DNA of 64,000 nucleotides from positions 1-64,000 of the forward strand of contig CAZRCZ010000019.1 in the NCBI GenBank assembly GCA_964598765.1, given 5' to 3'. This DNA is from CAZRCZ01 sp964598765. GTDB taxonomy: Bacteria; Sumerlaeota; Sumerlaeia; MVZB01; JAJFLK01. Positions within the stretch are counted from its first letter, which is position 1. Each line of letters starts with the position of its first letter. The notes under the pieces are model-generated. The model was not told where the DNA came from. It did no database searches and saw only the letters and a list, made by a program, of their open reading frames with translations. A program made the translations under genes and the position numbers. Below, piece by piece: positions 16,523 through 25,601 of the stretch.

Positions 16523-16639
16523 GAAACACGTTCAGTTTAGCGAATCGGGGATGGGTCTTCCAATCTTTCTTGGAGCACGAAAAGACTTGCGCTCGGCGAC
16601 CAAGCCCGATAGAGAAGGAGAAAGGACGGAAGGAAAATC

Positions 16640-17125
16640 ATGAACACGCCGACGCTATCTTTTGTAGCCGAAATTGAATCCATCTTGAAAACGCAGGGAA
16701 CGAACGATCCCGATTTGGCATCGGTCTTGGAAAAGACCCTCAAGCATTTTGATTGCGTCGTCGGCACGATTCATGCGCTGGACCCGGCGACCGGGATGCT
16801 CAAACTGCTCGTTCAGCGCGGAATCCCCGGCGCGATCTTGGACCGCGTGCGGATGATCCCCGTCGGCAAAGGGATGGCAGGATTGGCCGCCGAACGCCGA
16901 GAACCGGTGCAGGTCTGCAATTTGCAGACCGACGCTTCGGGCGTCGCCAAACCGGGCGCGAAGGAGACCAAAATGGAAGGCTCGATTTCGTTTCCGATGT
17001 TGGTCGGAGGGCAGCTACGCGGAACGATGGGGGTCGCCAAGCCGGTTCCTTACGAATTCACGCCGGAGGAAACCGGCCTGTTAATGGAAATCGGAAGATT
17101 GGTCGGGCAAACCCTCGGGCGCTGA
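16640..17125 (+). CDS. GAF-domain protein
   Basis: The 161 residues are nearly all a single GAF domain: CVVGTIHALDPATGMLKLLVQRG, an IPVGKGMAGLAAE loop, and SFPMLVGGQLRGTMGVA. GAF domains bind cyclic nucleotides, haem or small molecules. No output domain is attached, so it probably acts in trans, or as an fRMsr-like or stress sensor; the family cannot be fixed from sequence. A good Shine-Dalgarno (GGAAGGA) precedes the ATG. It is divergent from hisF and monocistronic. Confidence 0.85.
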   Translation: MNTPTLSFVAEIESILKTQGTNDPDLASVLEKTLKHFDCVVGTIHALDPATGMLKLLVQRGIPGAILDRVRMIPVGKGMAGLAAERREPVQVCNLQTDASGVAKPGAKETKMEGSISFPMLVGGQLRGTMGVAKPVPYEFTPEETGLLMEIGRLVGQTLGR

Positions 17126-17221
17126 AACTCCTGTCCCTTCGTGCAATCCGCGTTTTTCCGCGTCCAATGAACGGGACACGGATTTCACGGATCAACACGG
17201 AATTCCGAATTCCAAATCAAG

Positions 17222-18172
17222 CTACTTTATCTCTTCTCCCCCTTTGTCGGCGTTCTCCTTGGTGAAAACGCGCGTGCCCAAGACGATTTTCTTGGGAACT
17301 TTTTCCCCCTTGAGAATCTTGATCGCGTTGTCAATCGCCTCGGCGCCGCCGGTCGGATATTGAAACGTCACGCTCAGGATCCCCTGCTTGACGTAGGCGA
17401 CCCCTTCGTGCGGAAGGGCGTCAATGCCGATGAATTTTATTTCCTTCTCGCGTCCGGCCTGCTTGGCGGCGAGGTAAGCCCCGTGCGCCATCGGATCGTT
17501 GTGGCCATAGACCACATCAATTTTGGGAAACCGCGCCAGCGCCGATTCCATTTCCTTCCTGCCGTTTTCCTCCAGCCATTTTCCGTCGGCCTCGAAGACG
17601 GTCTTGAAATTCGCCCCCTTGATTCCTTCCATGAATCCGTTGTGGCGGTCGCCGCCGGGAACAGAAGTCATCAAGCCTTTCAGTTCGACGAGGTTGCCTT
17701 TTCCTACCATTGTCTTGACCGCCCATTTCCCCGCCTCGCGTCCGATCTTCACGTTGTCCGCGCCGATGAAAAGGGTGTAATCGTCCCCTTCGACGGCGCG
17801 ATCAAGAACGATCACCGGAATTTTGTCGCGGTAGAGTTGGGAGACCGGCTTGGCGAGCGGCACGGCCTCCTTCGGGCTGATGATGAGCAGATCAACCTTC
17901 TGCGCGCCGAATTCCTCGACCTGCGCCCGTTGCTTGAGCGAATCGTTTTGCGCGTCCTTGAAGATCATTTTGATTTCGGGATGCTTGTCGGCGGCCTCCT
18001 TCACGTCCTTGTTCATCTGAACGCGCCAAGGCTCGCCGAGATTGCACTGGCTCATGCCGATGATCCATGGATCATCCTTGGTTCCCTTGCCCGCGAAGCT
18101 CGCGGCGGCGAGGTTGCAAAATGCCACGGCGATCAGTAGTCGCATCAGTTGCTTTCCGAATCTTGAATTCAT
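17222..18172 (-). CDS. Periplasmic sugar-binding protein (Peripla_BP_4/RbsB type)
   Basis: The 316-residue substrate-binding protein of a ribose/galactose-class ABC importer has a Sec signal peptide (LLIAVAFCNLAAASFA). The mature part has the type I periplasmic-binding fold: IIGMSQCNLGEPWR, VDLLIISPKEAVPLAKPV, IPVIVLDRAVEGDDY, FIGADNVKIGREAGKW and VVYGHNDPMAHGAYLAA. The ATG at 18172 was preferred to 18181 because AAGGAG lies eight bases upstream. No ATPase or permease genes adjoin, so the transporter partners are elsewhere or it works as a chemosensory binding protein. Confidence 0.88.
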   Translation of the reverse strand: MNSRFGKQLMRLLIAVAFCNLAAASFAGKGTKDDPWIIGMSQCNLGEPWRVQMNKDVKEAADKHPEIKMIFKDAQNDSLKQRAQVEEFGAQKVDLLIISPKEAVPLAKPVSQLYRDKIPVIVLDRAVEGDDYTLFIGADNVKIGREAGKWAVKTMVGKGNLVELKGLMTSVPGGDRHNGFMEGIKGANFKTVFEADGKWLEENGRKEMESALARFPKIDVVYGHNDPMAHGAYLAAKQAGREKEIKFIGIDALPHEGVAYVKQGILSVTFQYPTGGAEAIDNAIKILKGEKVPKKIVLGTRVFTKENADKGGEEIK

Positions 18173-18206
18173 TTTTCGCATCTCCTTTTTTTAAGTTCTT
18201 ATACAG

Positions 18207-18304
18207 CCACCAATACGCCAAGAGCGCCAAGGTTCTTGACCAAGAATTTCAGTCCGTTCATGCAGGCACTGATAATTTTCTTGGCGTTCTTGGCGTCTCG
18301 GCGG
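18207..18304. repeat. Inverted pair of CGCCAAGA-type repeats (REPIN-like)
   Basis: The left arm is 18207-18231, and its inverse complement lies at 18280-18304 with 21 of 25 positions matching. Each arm contains two 9-10-bp units of the form ACGCCAAGA. The 48-bp spacer has no other features. The element lies between the SDR gene and the sugar-binding protein gene. Confidence 0.7.
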
Positions 18305-18316
18305 TTTTCATTCGCT

Positions 18317-19159
18317 TCACAACATCGGCCTAAAGGTCGGCGTTTTCTCGCCGAGGATTTCATCCATTCTGAGCCGAATCAGGTCTTTCATTCCCGGATG
18401 AGTGAAAATATAAAATTTCTCTTCCTCAATTGCCTTGAAAACAAGGTCGGCCACCTTTTCCGGGGGAATACCTGAGGAAATGAGTTGCCGCGCCAATTTC
18501 TCGATCACGTCGTCCTGCGGCTTACCCGCGACGGCATTTTTCAACGCCTGCGGACGATTGCGGTCCGAATCGGCGATCCCCGTCGCCACCCATCCGGGGC
18601 ATAAGACCGAAACCTTGACCTTGGCTCCGGCGGTCGTCAATTCGTGATGCAGACATTCGGAGAGCGTGACGACGGCGTGTTTGGTGACGCAATATATCGA
18701 AAGCCCCGGACCGGAAATCATCCCGGCCATCGAGGCCGTGTTGACGACGTGCCCTTCGGACTTTTGCTTTAACATGATCGGCACAAAGACGCGGATGCCG
18801 TGGATCACGCCCCAGAGGTTCACCCCCATGACCCATTCCCAATCGGCGACGGTCCGCTCCCATGAAGGTCCGCCGACGGCGACGCCGGCGTTGTTACAGA
18901 TGACGTGAACGCCTCCGAAGGCGTCCAATGTTTTTTGAGCCAAGGCTTCAACCTCGGCCGCTTTGGAAACGTCGGTCCGCACCGCCAGAGCCTTGGCACC
19001 GCCCGCTTTCAAATCCGCCTCGGCCTTGGAGAGCGCGTCGGTCTGAACGTCGGCCAAGACGACCTTCATTCCCGCTTGGGCGTATCGTCCGGCCATCGCG
19101 CGTCCGATGCCGCTTGCCGCTCCGGTCACTATCGCCACTTTGTCCTTGAACTCCTTCAT
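18317..19159 (-). CDS. Short-chain dehydrogenase/reductase (SDR)
   Basis: The 280-residue NAD(P)-dependent oxidoreductase of the classical SDR family has the cofactor motif TGAASGIG (residues 13-20), the NNAG motif, the catalytic serine in VNTASMAG and Y-x-x-x-K in YCVTK, followed by LCPGWVATGI. A variable C-terminal substrate loop of about 80 residues ends the protein. A GGAAG element precedes the ATG. The substrate is not predictable. It is monocistronic and divergent from the hybrid kinase. Confidence 0.9.
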   Translation of the reverse strand: MKEFKDKVAIVTGAASGIGRAMAGRYAQAGMKVVLADVQTDALSKAEADLKAGGAKALAVRTDVSKAAEVEALAQKTLDAFGGVHVICNNAGVAVGGPSWERTVADWEWVMGVNLWGVIHGIRVFVPIMLKQKSEGHVVNTASMAGMISGPGLSIYCVTKHAVVTLSECLHHELTTAGAKVKVSVLCPGWVATGIADSDRNRPQALKNAVAGKPQDDVIEKLARQLISSGIPPEKVADLVFKAIEEEKFYIFTHPGMKDLIRLRMDEILGEKTPTFRPML

Positions 19160-19396
19160 CTTTTCTTCCTTTCTCGTTTCGATAGAGGCTGGGGCAAATG
19201 CGCGGGGGTGTCAATCGGTTTTTCCAATCATTTTTTTCTTGAAATCCGAACCGCGACTGGAAAAGCTAACTGTTTGTCGCGGATCAGACCGTTGAGCTTG
19301 ACTTCCCGTCCTCTCGCCGACGTTCCCTCCCTTTTCCGTTGCGGTTTTCTTCGCGTGACGAGGCAATGCGTGACTGAATAAATTCCGATTGATCCC

Positions 19397-22300
19397 ATGA
19401 ACCAAATCGCCAATCGGCGGGCCGATCCCAAACCGCTCACCATTTACAAGATCGTGCTGACGATCACGCTGGTCGTGGTCGTCTTCAGCGGCGGGGGCAT
19501 GATCGTGAATTCGTTCCGAAGGCTCCAGAAAGTCCGCGAGACCGATTTGCCTCTTGAAAAAATCGCGGATTCCATCGGCTACTTGGGCGCGACGCTCGGC
19601 GCTTCGACGCGCATGGCAACCGTCACCGGCGAACCGCAGTGGGAGGAACAGCATCAAACTTACGCCAATGAATTGCGCGAGGCGTTCCAGAAGGCGGAGA
19701 CTCTGACGGACGATCCGGAATTGTTGGATTCCATCGAAAGGGTCAGGGAAACCGGCGACCGGTTGATCGAAATTGAATCCGGCGCATTCGAGCAGGTTCG
19801 GCAGGGGGATTTGGAGGAGGCCGCAAAGATACTCCAAGAAACCCGATACGTCAGCCTGAAAATGGATTACGCGGAGCAGGCCAAGCAACTGACCGGAGAC
19901 TTTCAAGGCGAAGTCGAACAGGACATGCACAATCTGCACAACCGAACCATTGACGGCATATGGCTGGCCGTCGTTGTGTTCTCGCTGGTGATCTCGCTTT
20001 GGTTCATCGCGTTCCGTCCCATGCGTCGCTATTACGAGGAGCACGGCCGCATTGACCACGCGTTGCGGCAAAGCGAGGAGCGATTCCGCGTTCTGATCCA
20101 GAACATTCCTGTCGGCGTATATCGGCTCACTCCGGGGCCGCAAGGACGCTTCATCGCCGCCAACCCCGCGATGGTTCGGATGTTCGGCTATGACTCGCAG
20201 GAGGATTTCTTGAGGGCGGACGTGAAGGGACTTTACGCGGATCAAACCCAACGGCAAGCCTTCTCCTCCCGTCTTCGCAAGGAGAGCCGAGTCTTCGGCG
20301 CCGAACTTCAGCTGAAGCGAAAGGACGGCACGATCATTTGGGGTTCGGTTTCGGCCAACGTGATCCGCGATGAAACGGGAAAAATCCTACACGTGGACGG
20401 CATTAATGAGGACATCACCGAGCGCAAGCGCGCCGAGGAGTCCATCCGCGAAAGCGAGCGCCGCTATCGCCTTCTGGCCGAAAACACCCGCGACGTCATT
20501 CTGACCTTGGACATGTATCTGCGGATCACCTACATCAGTCCGGCGGTTCTCGTCCTTCGCGGCTGGACCGCCGAGGAAACGATGAAGCAAAGCCTCGACC
20601 AAATCCTCGCCCCTTCCGCGCTCCAACGAGTTCGGAACTTGATGACGCAGGAAGTGGCCGGCGAAATGGTCGAACGTCATCCTCACGCTCCGGCGCGCAC
20701 GGTCGAGCTTGAAATCCTCTGCAAGGACGGCTCGACCGTCTGGACCGAGGCCAAGGTCGCCTTTCTGCGGGACGAGCAACGGCGTCCGATCGGCATTCAA
20801 GGAAGCGTCCGCGACGTCAGTGACCGCAAGAGGGCCGAGGAAGCCCTGCGCAAGAGCGAGGCGCTCCACCGCGGCATCATCGAGACGGCCAGCGAGGGAG
20901 TCTGGCTCATAGATGCCGCGAACAAGACCACTTTCGTCAATCCCAACATGGCCTCCATGCTCGGTTATACGCCGGAGGAGATGATCGGCAGAAATCTCCT
21001 GACGTTTCTTCCCACCGATAGTTTTGTCATGGCTCATGAGAATCCCTCGCGCCGGGGACCGGGGCGGCGGGTTCAATCCGACGTGAAGTTTCGCAGAAGG
21101 GACGGCTCGATCTTTTGGGCGTTCGTTTCCGCCACGCCGAGTTTTGACGACCATGACAATTATATCGGCTCCCTCGGCATGATCACCGACATCACCGAGC
21201 GGAAACGGGCGGAAGAAGCCGTCCGTGAGAGCGAGAAGGCCTATCGCCTCCTTGCTGAAAACGCCACCGACGTCATTTGGACCCGCGATCTGAATTTGAA
21301 ACTGACTTACACCAGCCCGTCGGTCTTCAAATTGCGCGGTTTCACTCCGGAAGAAGCCATGAATCAATCTTGGGAGGAAATTTTCCCCCCCGATTCCCTC
21401 CGGCTCATGCGAAAGTTAATCGCGTTGGAACTTTCTCCCGGAGCGTTGAAGGATGGGGATCCCATGCGGTCGGTCACGTTGGAGATGGAGGTTTATCATA
21501 AGGACGGGTCAACCATCTGGACCGAAATGACGCTGGCTTTCATGCGCGATGCGCGGGGACGCCCCATCGGCATCCGGGGAAGCACCCGCGACATTTCCCA
21601 ACGTCGCGCCGCCGAGGAAGCCCTGCGCAAGAGCGAGGAGCTTTACCGCGGCATCATCGAGACCGCCGATGAGGGCGTTTGGATCATTGACGCTGAAAGC
21701 AAAACGACCTTCGCCAACGCCAAGTTGGCCGAGATGATCGGCTATTCCGCCGAAGAACTGCTCGGCAAGTCCCCTTATGAATTCATGGACGACGAAAGCC
21801 GAACCATCGCCGAAGCCAATGATCGGCTCCGCCGAACCGGCGTCCGCACCCGGAACGATCTCCGATTTCGCAGAAAGGATGGAGGGGACCTCTGGGTGAT
21901 TGCGTCGGCCAGCCCGATCTTCGACAAGAAAGAGAGCTACCTCGGGGCGCTCGCCATGCTGACCGACATCACCAACCGCAAGCGCGCCGAGGAGGGGAGC
22001 AGAATTCTCGCCGCCGTTTCCTCGCTCTTTCTTTCAGGCCGGGATTTCGACATGGCCGTCAACACCGTTCTGGAAATGTGCGGACGGTTCGACGGGGCCG
22101 ATCGCGCCTTTCTTATCATGCTATCGGACACGGAAAACCGCATGAGCAAGACGCACGAATGGGTGCAGGAGGGGATCAGCTCGCAAATCGAGAAACTACA
22201 GAATATGGATGCGTCGGAGTTCGCATGGTTGCTGGATCAATTGCGGCGCGGCCAGTCGGTGGTGATGCCGGACGTTGAGGTTTTGCCCGTCGGTTTCCGC

Positions 22301-23998
22301 GATCACTTGAAAGCGCAGGAAACGCAATCGCGGATTGTCTTTCCCATCATGATTGATGGCAACCTCGAGGGATTCTGCGGTTTCGACGCCGTGCGGAGCC
22401 GGAGACACTGGTCGCCGGCGGACGTTTCAGTCTTGCGTCAGACCGCCGAAACAATCTCGCGCGGGATCGAACGCCGTCGCGCCGAGGAAGCCATCCGCGA
22501 CTCCGAAACCCTTTACACCTCGCTGGTCGAGCACATGAGCCAAATGGTGTGGCGGAAGGACCAGAAAGGGCTTTTGACCTTCGTCAACTCGCAGGTTTGC
22601 TCATTCACCGGCAAATCCGCCCTTCAGCTCATCGGCAAGTCCGGTCCGGAAGTCTTGGCCCCCGATCTGGCGGTCAAATACCGCGAGGAAGACGAGAGGG
22701 TTTTGGAAAACGGCGAGACCGTCAATGCCATCCATGAAAATCGCCGCCACGAAGGAGGATTGGTTTTTCTTCAAGTCGTCAAAACCCCGGTGCGCGACAG
22801 TCACGGCGACATCATCGGCCTGCAAGGCATCGCTTGGGATGTAACCGAGCAGAAAAAAGCCGACGAGGCGTTCCGCGCCGCTTCAAGAATGGAAGCCACG
22901 GCGACTTTGGCCGGCGGGATCGCCCACGATTTCAACAATCTCATGGTCGGCATCCTCGGCAACGCCGAATTGCTTCAAATGGATTTGAGCGTGAAACCCG
23001 ACCTTTTGAAGCGGCTCAAGATCATTGCCGATTCCGCCAAACGCGGCGGCGATCTCGCCCACCAGTTGCTCGCCTACGCGCGCGGGGGGAAAACGCAACC
23101 CACGCTCATCAATCTCCATGATCCGATCATCGAAGCTCTGCAACTTCAGGAGCGAGTGATACCCCACGTTATTCAATTGCAATCCAAACTTGCGGGCGAC
23201 CTTTGGCCGATGGTCGCCGATCCGGCCCAGATGACCCAGATCGTGATGAACCTCTGCATCAACGCCGTCGAGTCCATTCAAGGAGAAGGAATGATCACCC
23301 TTACGACGGAGAACGTCCTCGTGGATGACACATTCGTCAAGGGGCATGAGGGATTGAAGCCGGGGCCTCACGTTTGCCTGACGGTCGAGGACACCGGTTG
23401 CGGCATGAGCGAAGAGACGCGGGCGCGGGTCTTTGAACCGTTTTTCACCACGAAGTTTCAAGGGCGCGGGCTCGGGCTTGCCGCAATTTACGGCATCGTC
23501 CGCAATCATCACGGGATCATTTCGATCTACAGCGAATTGGGCAAGGGATCGGTCTTCAAGGTTTATCTGCCCGCGGCGCCGACCCGTCCCCAGCCTCCCC
23601 CACCCGCGGAACCCACCACTCCGCGCGGAACGGAGACCATTCTGATCGTGGACGACGATCCGACCATCCTCGAAGTGACGGAAATGATGTTGGAGCGTTT
23701 GGGCTACAAGGTTCTGACGGCTCAAAGCGGAACCGAGGCGTTAAAAATCGGCAAGGTTCATCCGGGAAAAATTCATCTCGCGCTCTTGGATATGGGAATG
23801 CCCGGAATGGATGGAAGCGCGACGTTCGCCGAATTGCAGAAATTACTCCCGGAGTTGAAGGTGATCTTGTGCAGTGGCTACACCGAGGACACCGCCGCGC
23901 AGGCGCTTCTCTTTCGCGGCGCGCAGGGCTACCTCAACAAACCGTTCCGCATCGAAACGCTGGCCGTGAAAATCCGGCAAGCGTTGAAAACCGCGTAA
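19397..23998 (+). CDS. Hybrid sensor histidine kinase with six PAS domains, a GAF domain and a receiver
   Basis: The 1533-residue membrane-bound hybrid kinase has TM1 near 18-38, a helical periplasmic sensor of about 150 residues, and TM2 near 188-208. Six PAS domains follow (about 227-345, 351-478, 483-603, 611-735, 741-861 and 1033-1151), with a GAF domain (about 865-1025) between the fifth and sixth. The kinase core has H1177 in GGIAHDFNNLM, the N-box in IVMNLCINAVES, DTGCGM and GRGLGLAAIYG. The C-terminal receiver (1413-1533) has D1465 in LLDMGMPGMDG and the switch lysine in YLNKPF. PAS pair 2-3 and pair 4-5 are homologous as a unit, indicating an internal duplication. No partner regulator adjoins. 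Confidence 0.93.
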   Translation: MNQIANRRADPKPLTIYKIVLTITLVVVVFSGGGMIVNSFRRLQKVRETDLPLEKIADSIGYLGATLGASTRMATVTGEPQWEEQHQTYANELREAFQKAETLTDDPELLDSIERVRETGDRLIEIESGAFEQVRQGDLEEAAKILQETRYVSLKMDYAEQAKQLTGDFQGEVEQDMHNLHNRTIDGIWLAVVVFSLVISLWFIAFRPMRRYYEEHGRIDHALRQSEERFRVLIQNIPVGVYRLTPGPQGRFIAANPAMVRMFGYDSQEDFLRADVKGLYADQTQRQAFSSRLRKESRVFGAELQLKRKDGTIIWGSVSANVIRDETGKILHVDGINEDITERKRAEESIRESERRYRLLAENTRDVILTLDMYLRITYISPAVLVLRGWTAEETMKQSLDQILAPSALQRVRNLMTQEVAGEMVERHPHAPARTVELEILCKDGSTVWTEAKVAFLRDEQRRPIGIQGSVRDVSDRKRAEEALRKSEALHRGIIETASEGVWLIDAANKTTFVNPNMASMLGYTPEEMIGRNLLTFLPTDSFVMAHENPSRRGPGRRVQSDVKFRRRDGSIFWAFVSATPSFDDHDNYIGSLGMITDITERKRAEEAVRESEKAYRLLAENATDVIWTRDLNLKLTYTSPSVFKLRGFTPEEAMNQSWEEIFPPDSLRLMRKLIALELSPGALKDGDPMRSVTLEMEVYHKDGSTIWTEMTLAFMRDARGRPIGIRGSTRDISQRRAAEEALRKSEELYRGIIETADEGVWIIDAESKTTFANAKLAEMIGYSAEELLGKSPYEFMDDESRTIAEANDRLRRTGVRTRNDLRFRRKDGGDLWVIASASPIFDKKESYLGALAMLTDITNRKRAEEGSRILAAVSSLFLSGRDFDMAVNTVLEMCGRFDGADRAFLIMLSDTENRMSKTHEWVQEGISSQIEKLQNMDASEFAWLLDQLRRGQSVVMPDVEVLPVGFRDHLKAQETQSRIVFPIMIDGNLEGFCGFDAVRSRRHWSPADVSVLRQTAETISRGIERRRAEEAIRDSETLYTSLVEHMSQMVWRKDQKGLLTFVNSQVCSFTGKSALQLIGKSGPEVLAPDLAVKYREEDERVLENGETVNAIHENRRHEGGLVFLQVVKTPVRDSHGDIIGLQGIAWDVTEQKKADEAFRAASRMEATATLAGGIAHDFNNLMVGILGNAELLQMDLSVKPDLLKRLKIIADSAKRGGDLAHQLLAYARGGKTQPTLINLHDPIIEALQLQERVIPHVIQLQSKLAGDLWPMVADPAQMTQIVMNLCINAVESIQGEGMITLTTENVLVDDTFVKGHEGLKPGPHVCLTVEDTGCGMSEETRARVFEPFFTTKFQGRGLGLAAIYGIVRNHHGIISIYSELGKGSVFKVYLPAAPTRPQPPPPAEPTTPRGTETILIVDDDPTILEVTEMMLERLGYKVLTAQSGTEALKIGKVHPGKIHLALLDMGMPGMDGSATFAELQKLLPELKVILCSGYTEDTAAQALLFRGAQGYLNKPFRIETLAVKIRQALKTA

Positions 23999-24005
23999 TG
24001 CCTTC

Positions 24006-24197
24006 GTGACACGGGCGACTTGCCATGTTCGCTATAGCAATTTAGAAATTTGTGCGGTCATTTTCATCAGGCGAGCTTCCACAAGGATTGCGTCTTCCGT
24101 AGGGGCGATCCGGTGGATCGCCCGGAGACGCAGGATTGGTTTCCGCCACAGATTGAAACCGATCAGCCGGATACGCAATGTGTATCGCTACAAAAAG
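24006..24197. other. Convergent intergenic spacer
   Basis: Apart from the terminator at its right end I see no gene or conserved element here. Confidence 0.5.
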
Positions 24198-24230
24198 AAA
24201 AGGGACGCCCTTTCGAGCGTCCCTTTTTTT
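24198..24230 (+). terminator. Bidirectional rho-independent terminator
   Basis: An 11-bp stem (24198-24208 with 24217-24227) has an 8-base loop, an A-rich left flank and a seven-base T run on the right. It separates the convergent hybrid kinase and LolA-like genes and can serve both. Confidence 0.88.
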
Positions 24231-24270
24231 CCTTCACCTGCTTCGGGACCATAAAGTCCCTGATCTGAAC

Positions 24271-25290
24271 TTACTTCTTCTCAGCTCCACCGGCGGGCTT
24301 CGGCGCGGCGGGTTTCGCCGCGTCGCCTGCGGGCTTGGCTCCGGGAGCGGCCCCTGCGGCGTTGGCCGGGGGTTGCGGTTTATCGAAGGCCTTGTCCTCG
24401 ATCTTTCCGTTGATGTCGGTCTTGGTATAGACCATTTGCATCGTCAGAAGCTCGCCGAGGGCGACCTTCATGTTCTTCACCATCTTGACGCCGTTGTGTT
24501 CCTCGTATTCGGAGTTCTCAACGGTGACGTTCACGTCGCCGAACTGCTCATTGTGCTGGGAAAGCCGAATTTGATGGATCAGAGAGTTGGCCTTGTTAAC
24601 GTAGATCTTGACCCGGTTCGTGCTGTTCTCCGGTCCCATCTCGATCACGTAGCAGTCCACCATCTCGGCCGGTTTGGCCGGAGCGGCGGCGGGTTTGGCA
24701 TCACCGGCGGGCTTCGCGTCGCCTGCGGGCTTCTCACCGGCGGGCTTGCCGTCCTTGGCCGGAACGCCGACGCCTTGCGTGGCTTCCGCCGCGGTGTGAA
24801 GCGCCGATTCCGCGCTCAGGCTGAGCTTGGCGACCTTCTCATCGTCGAGCTTTTTGACCGCGAGGCCGTTTTTCTTATAATCAAGGAAGGGATTGATCTG
24901 CGCCTGCGCCTTGAGCATCGTCAGTTGATCCCCCGAAATGTCCTGCAGGCCGTTCATGGCGTCGTCCTGCCACCCCTTATCTCCCCCCATCCAACCGGAA
25001 TTCTGGTAGAAAACTCCCATGTCAATGGACATGTAGGCCTTCTTGCCGGGAATGGCCTTGGATTCGGTCGTGCCGCTCATGTCGCCGAATTGGCCGGTGA
25101 CGCTCAAGTCGCCGGAGCGGGCGATGCTTTGAATCTTGCCGACGGCGTCCTCTCCGCCGATAGCCTTCAGGTTCTTGGCGATGATCTCCTCGGCGGTCTG
25201 GGCGCGGACGCTTCCGGCCCACGCGACGAGCGCGACGGACGTCGCAAACGTGACGGCCCGCAGGCTCGTCTTCTTCATGCTCAACTTCAT
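24271..25290 (-). CDS. Exported LolA-like/lipoprotein-sorting-type protein
   Basis: The 339-residue secreted protein has a signal peptide (SVALVAWAGSVRAQ). The mature N-terminus (TAEEIIAKNLKAIGGEDAVGK) is typical of the large group annotated as outer-membrane lipoprotein-sorting proteins, which have a LolA/LppX-like half-barrel fold that binds acyl chains. The fold continues through AYMSIDMG, WMGGDKGWQDD, NRVKIYVNKANSLIHQI and YEEHNGVKMVKNM. An Ala/Pro/Lys-rich insertion (about 180-215, repeating KPAGDA) splits the domain, and a similar tail ends the protein. A strong GGGAGG ribosome binding site precedes the ATG. The exact role is unknown. Confidence 0.78.
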   Translation of the reverse strand: MKLSMKKTSLRAVTFATSVALVAWAGSVRAQTAEEIIAKNLKAIGGEDAVGKIQSIARSGDLSVTGQFGDMSGTTESKAIPGKKAYMSIDMGVFYQNSGWMGGDKGWQDDAMNGLQDISGDQLTMLKAQAQINPFLDYKKNGLAVKKLDDEKVAKLSLSAESALHTAAEATQGVGVPAKDGKPAGEKPAGDAKPAGDAKPAAAPAKPAEMVDCYVIEMGPENSTNRVKIYVNKANSLIHQIRLSQHNEQFGDVNVTVENSEYEEHNGVKMVKNMKVALGELLTMQMVYTKTDINGKIEDKAFDKPQPPANAAGAAPGAKPAGDAAKPAAPKPAGGAEKK

Positions 25291-25601
25291 TTTCTCTTTC
25301 CTCCCTCTTTCCTTTTATGCCGCCGGTTGATTTTTTTCCGGCGAAACGATCTCAGGCCGGTGGGTATCCCCGCGCCATGTTTCTTCCCTTTTCCAGCGGT
25401 CGAAGTCGGCAATCTAGTTCAACACCCCTCGGCTGTCAATCGCCGAGTAGCGCGATTTCGCTTTTTCAGGCTTGTCCCGCCGGTCATTTATTTGGACCAT
25501 ACCGCCCGTCCGGGCGTTTGGTCGAATTGGGATTTATCTCGCGTCTCATGACGAGTAAGAGCACGAACTCGAGCAGGAATTAGGATTAAGGATCGAACGG
25601 G
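25291..25601. other. 311-base spacer without recognisable features
   Basis: The spacer lies between the LolA-like gene and the glgP stop on the same strand. I see no gene, hairpin terminator or repeat in it. It presumably holds the promoter of the LolA-like gene. Confidence 0.5.
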
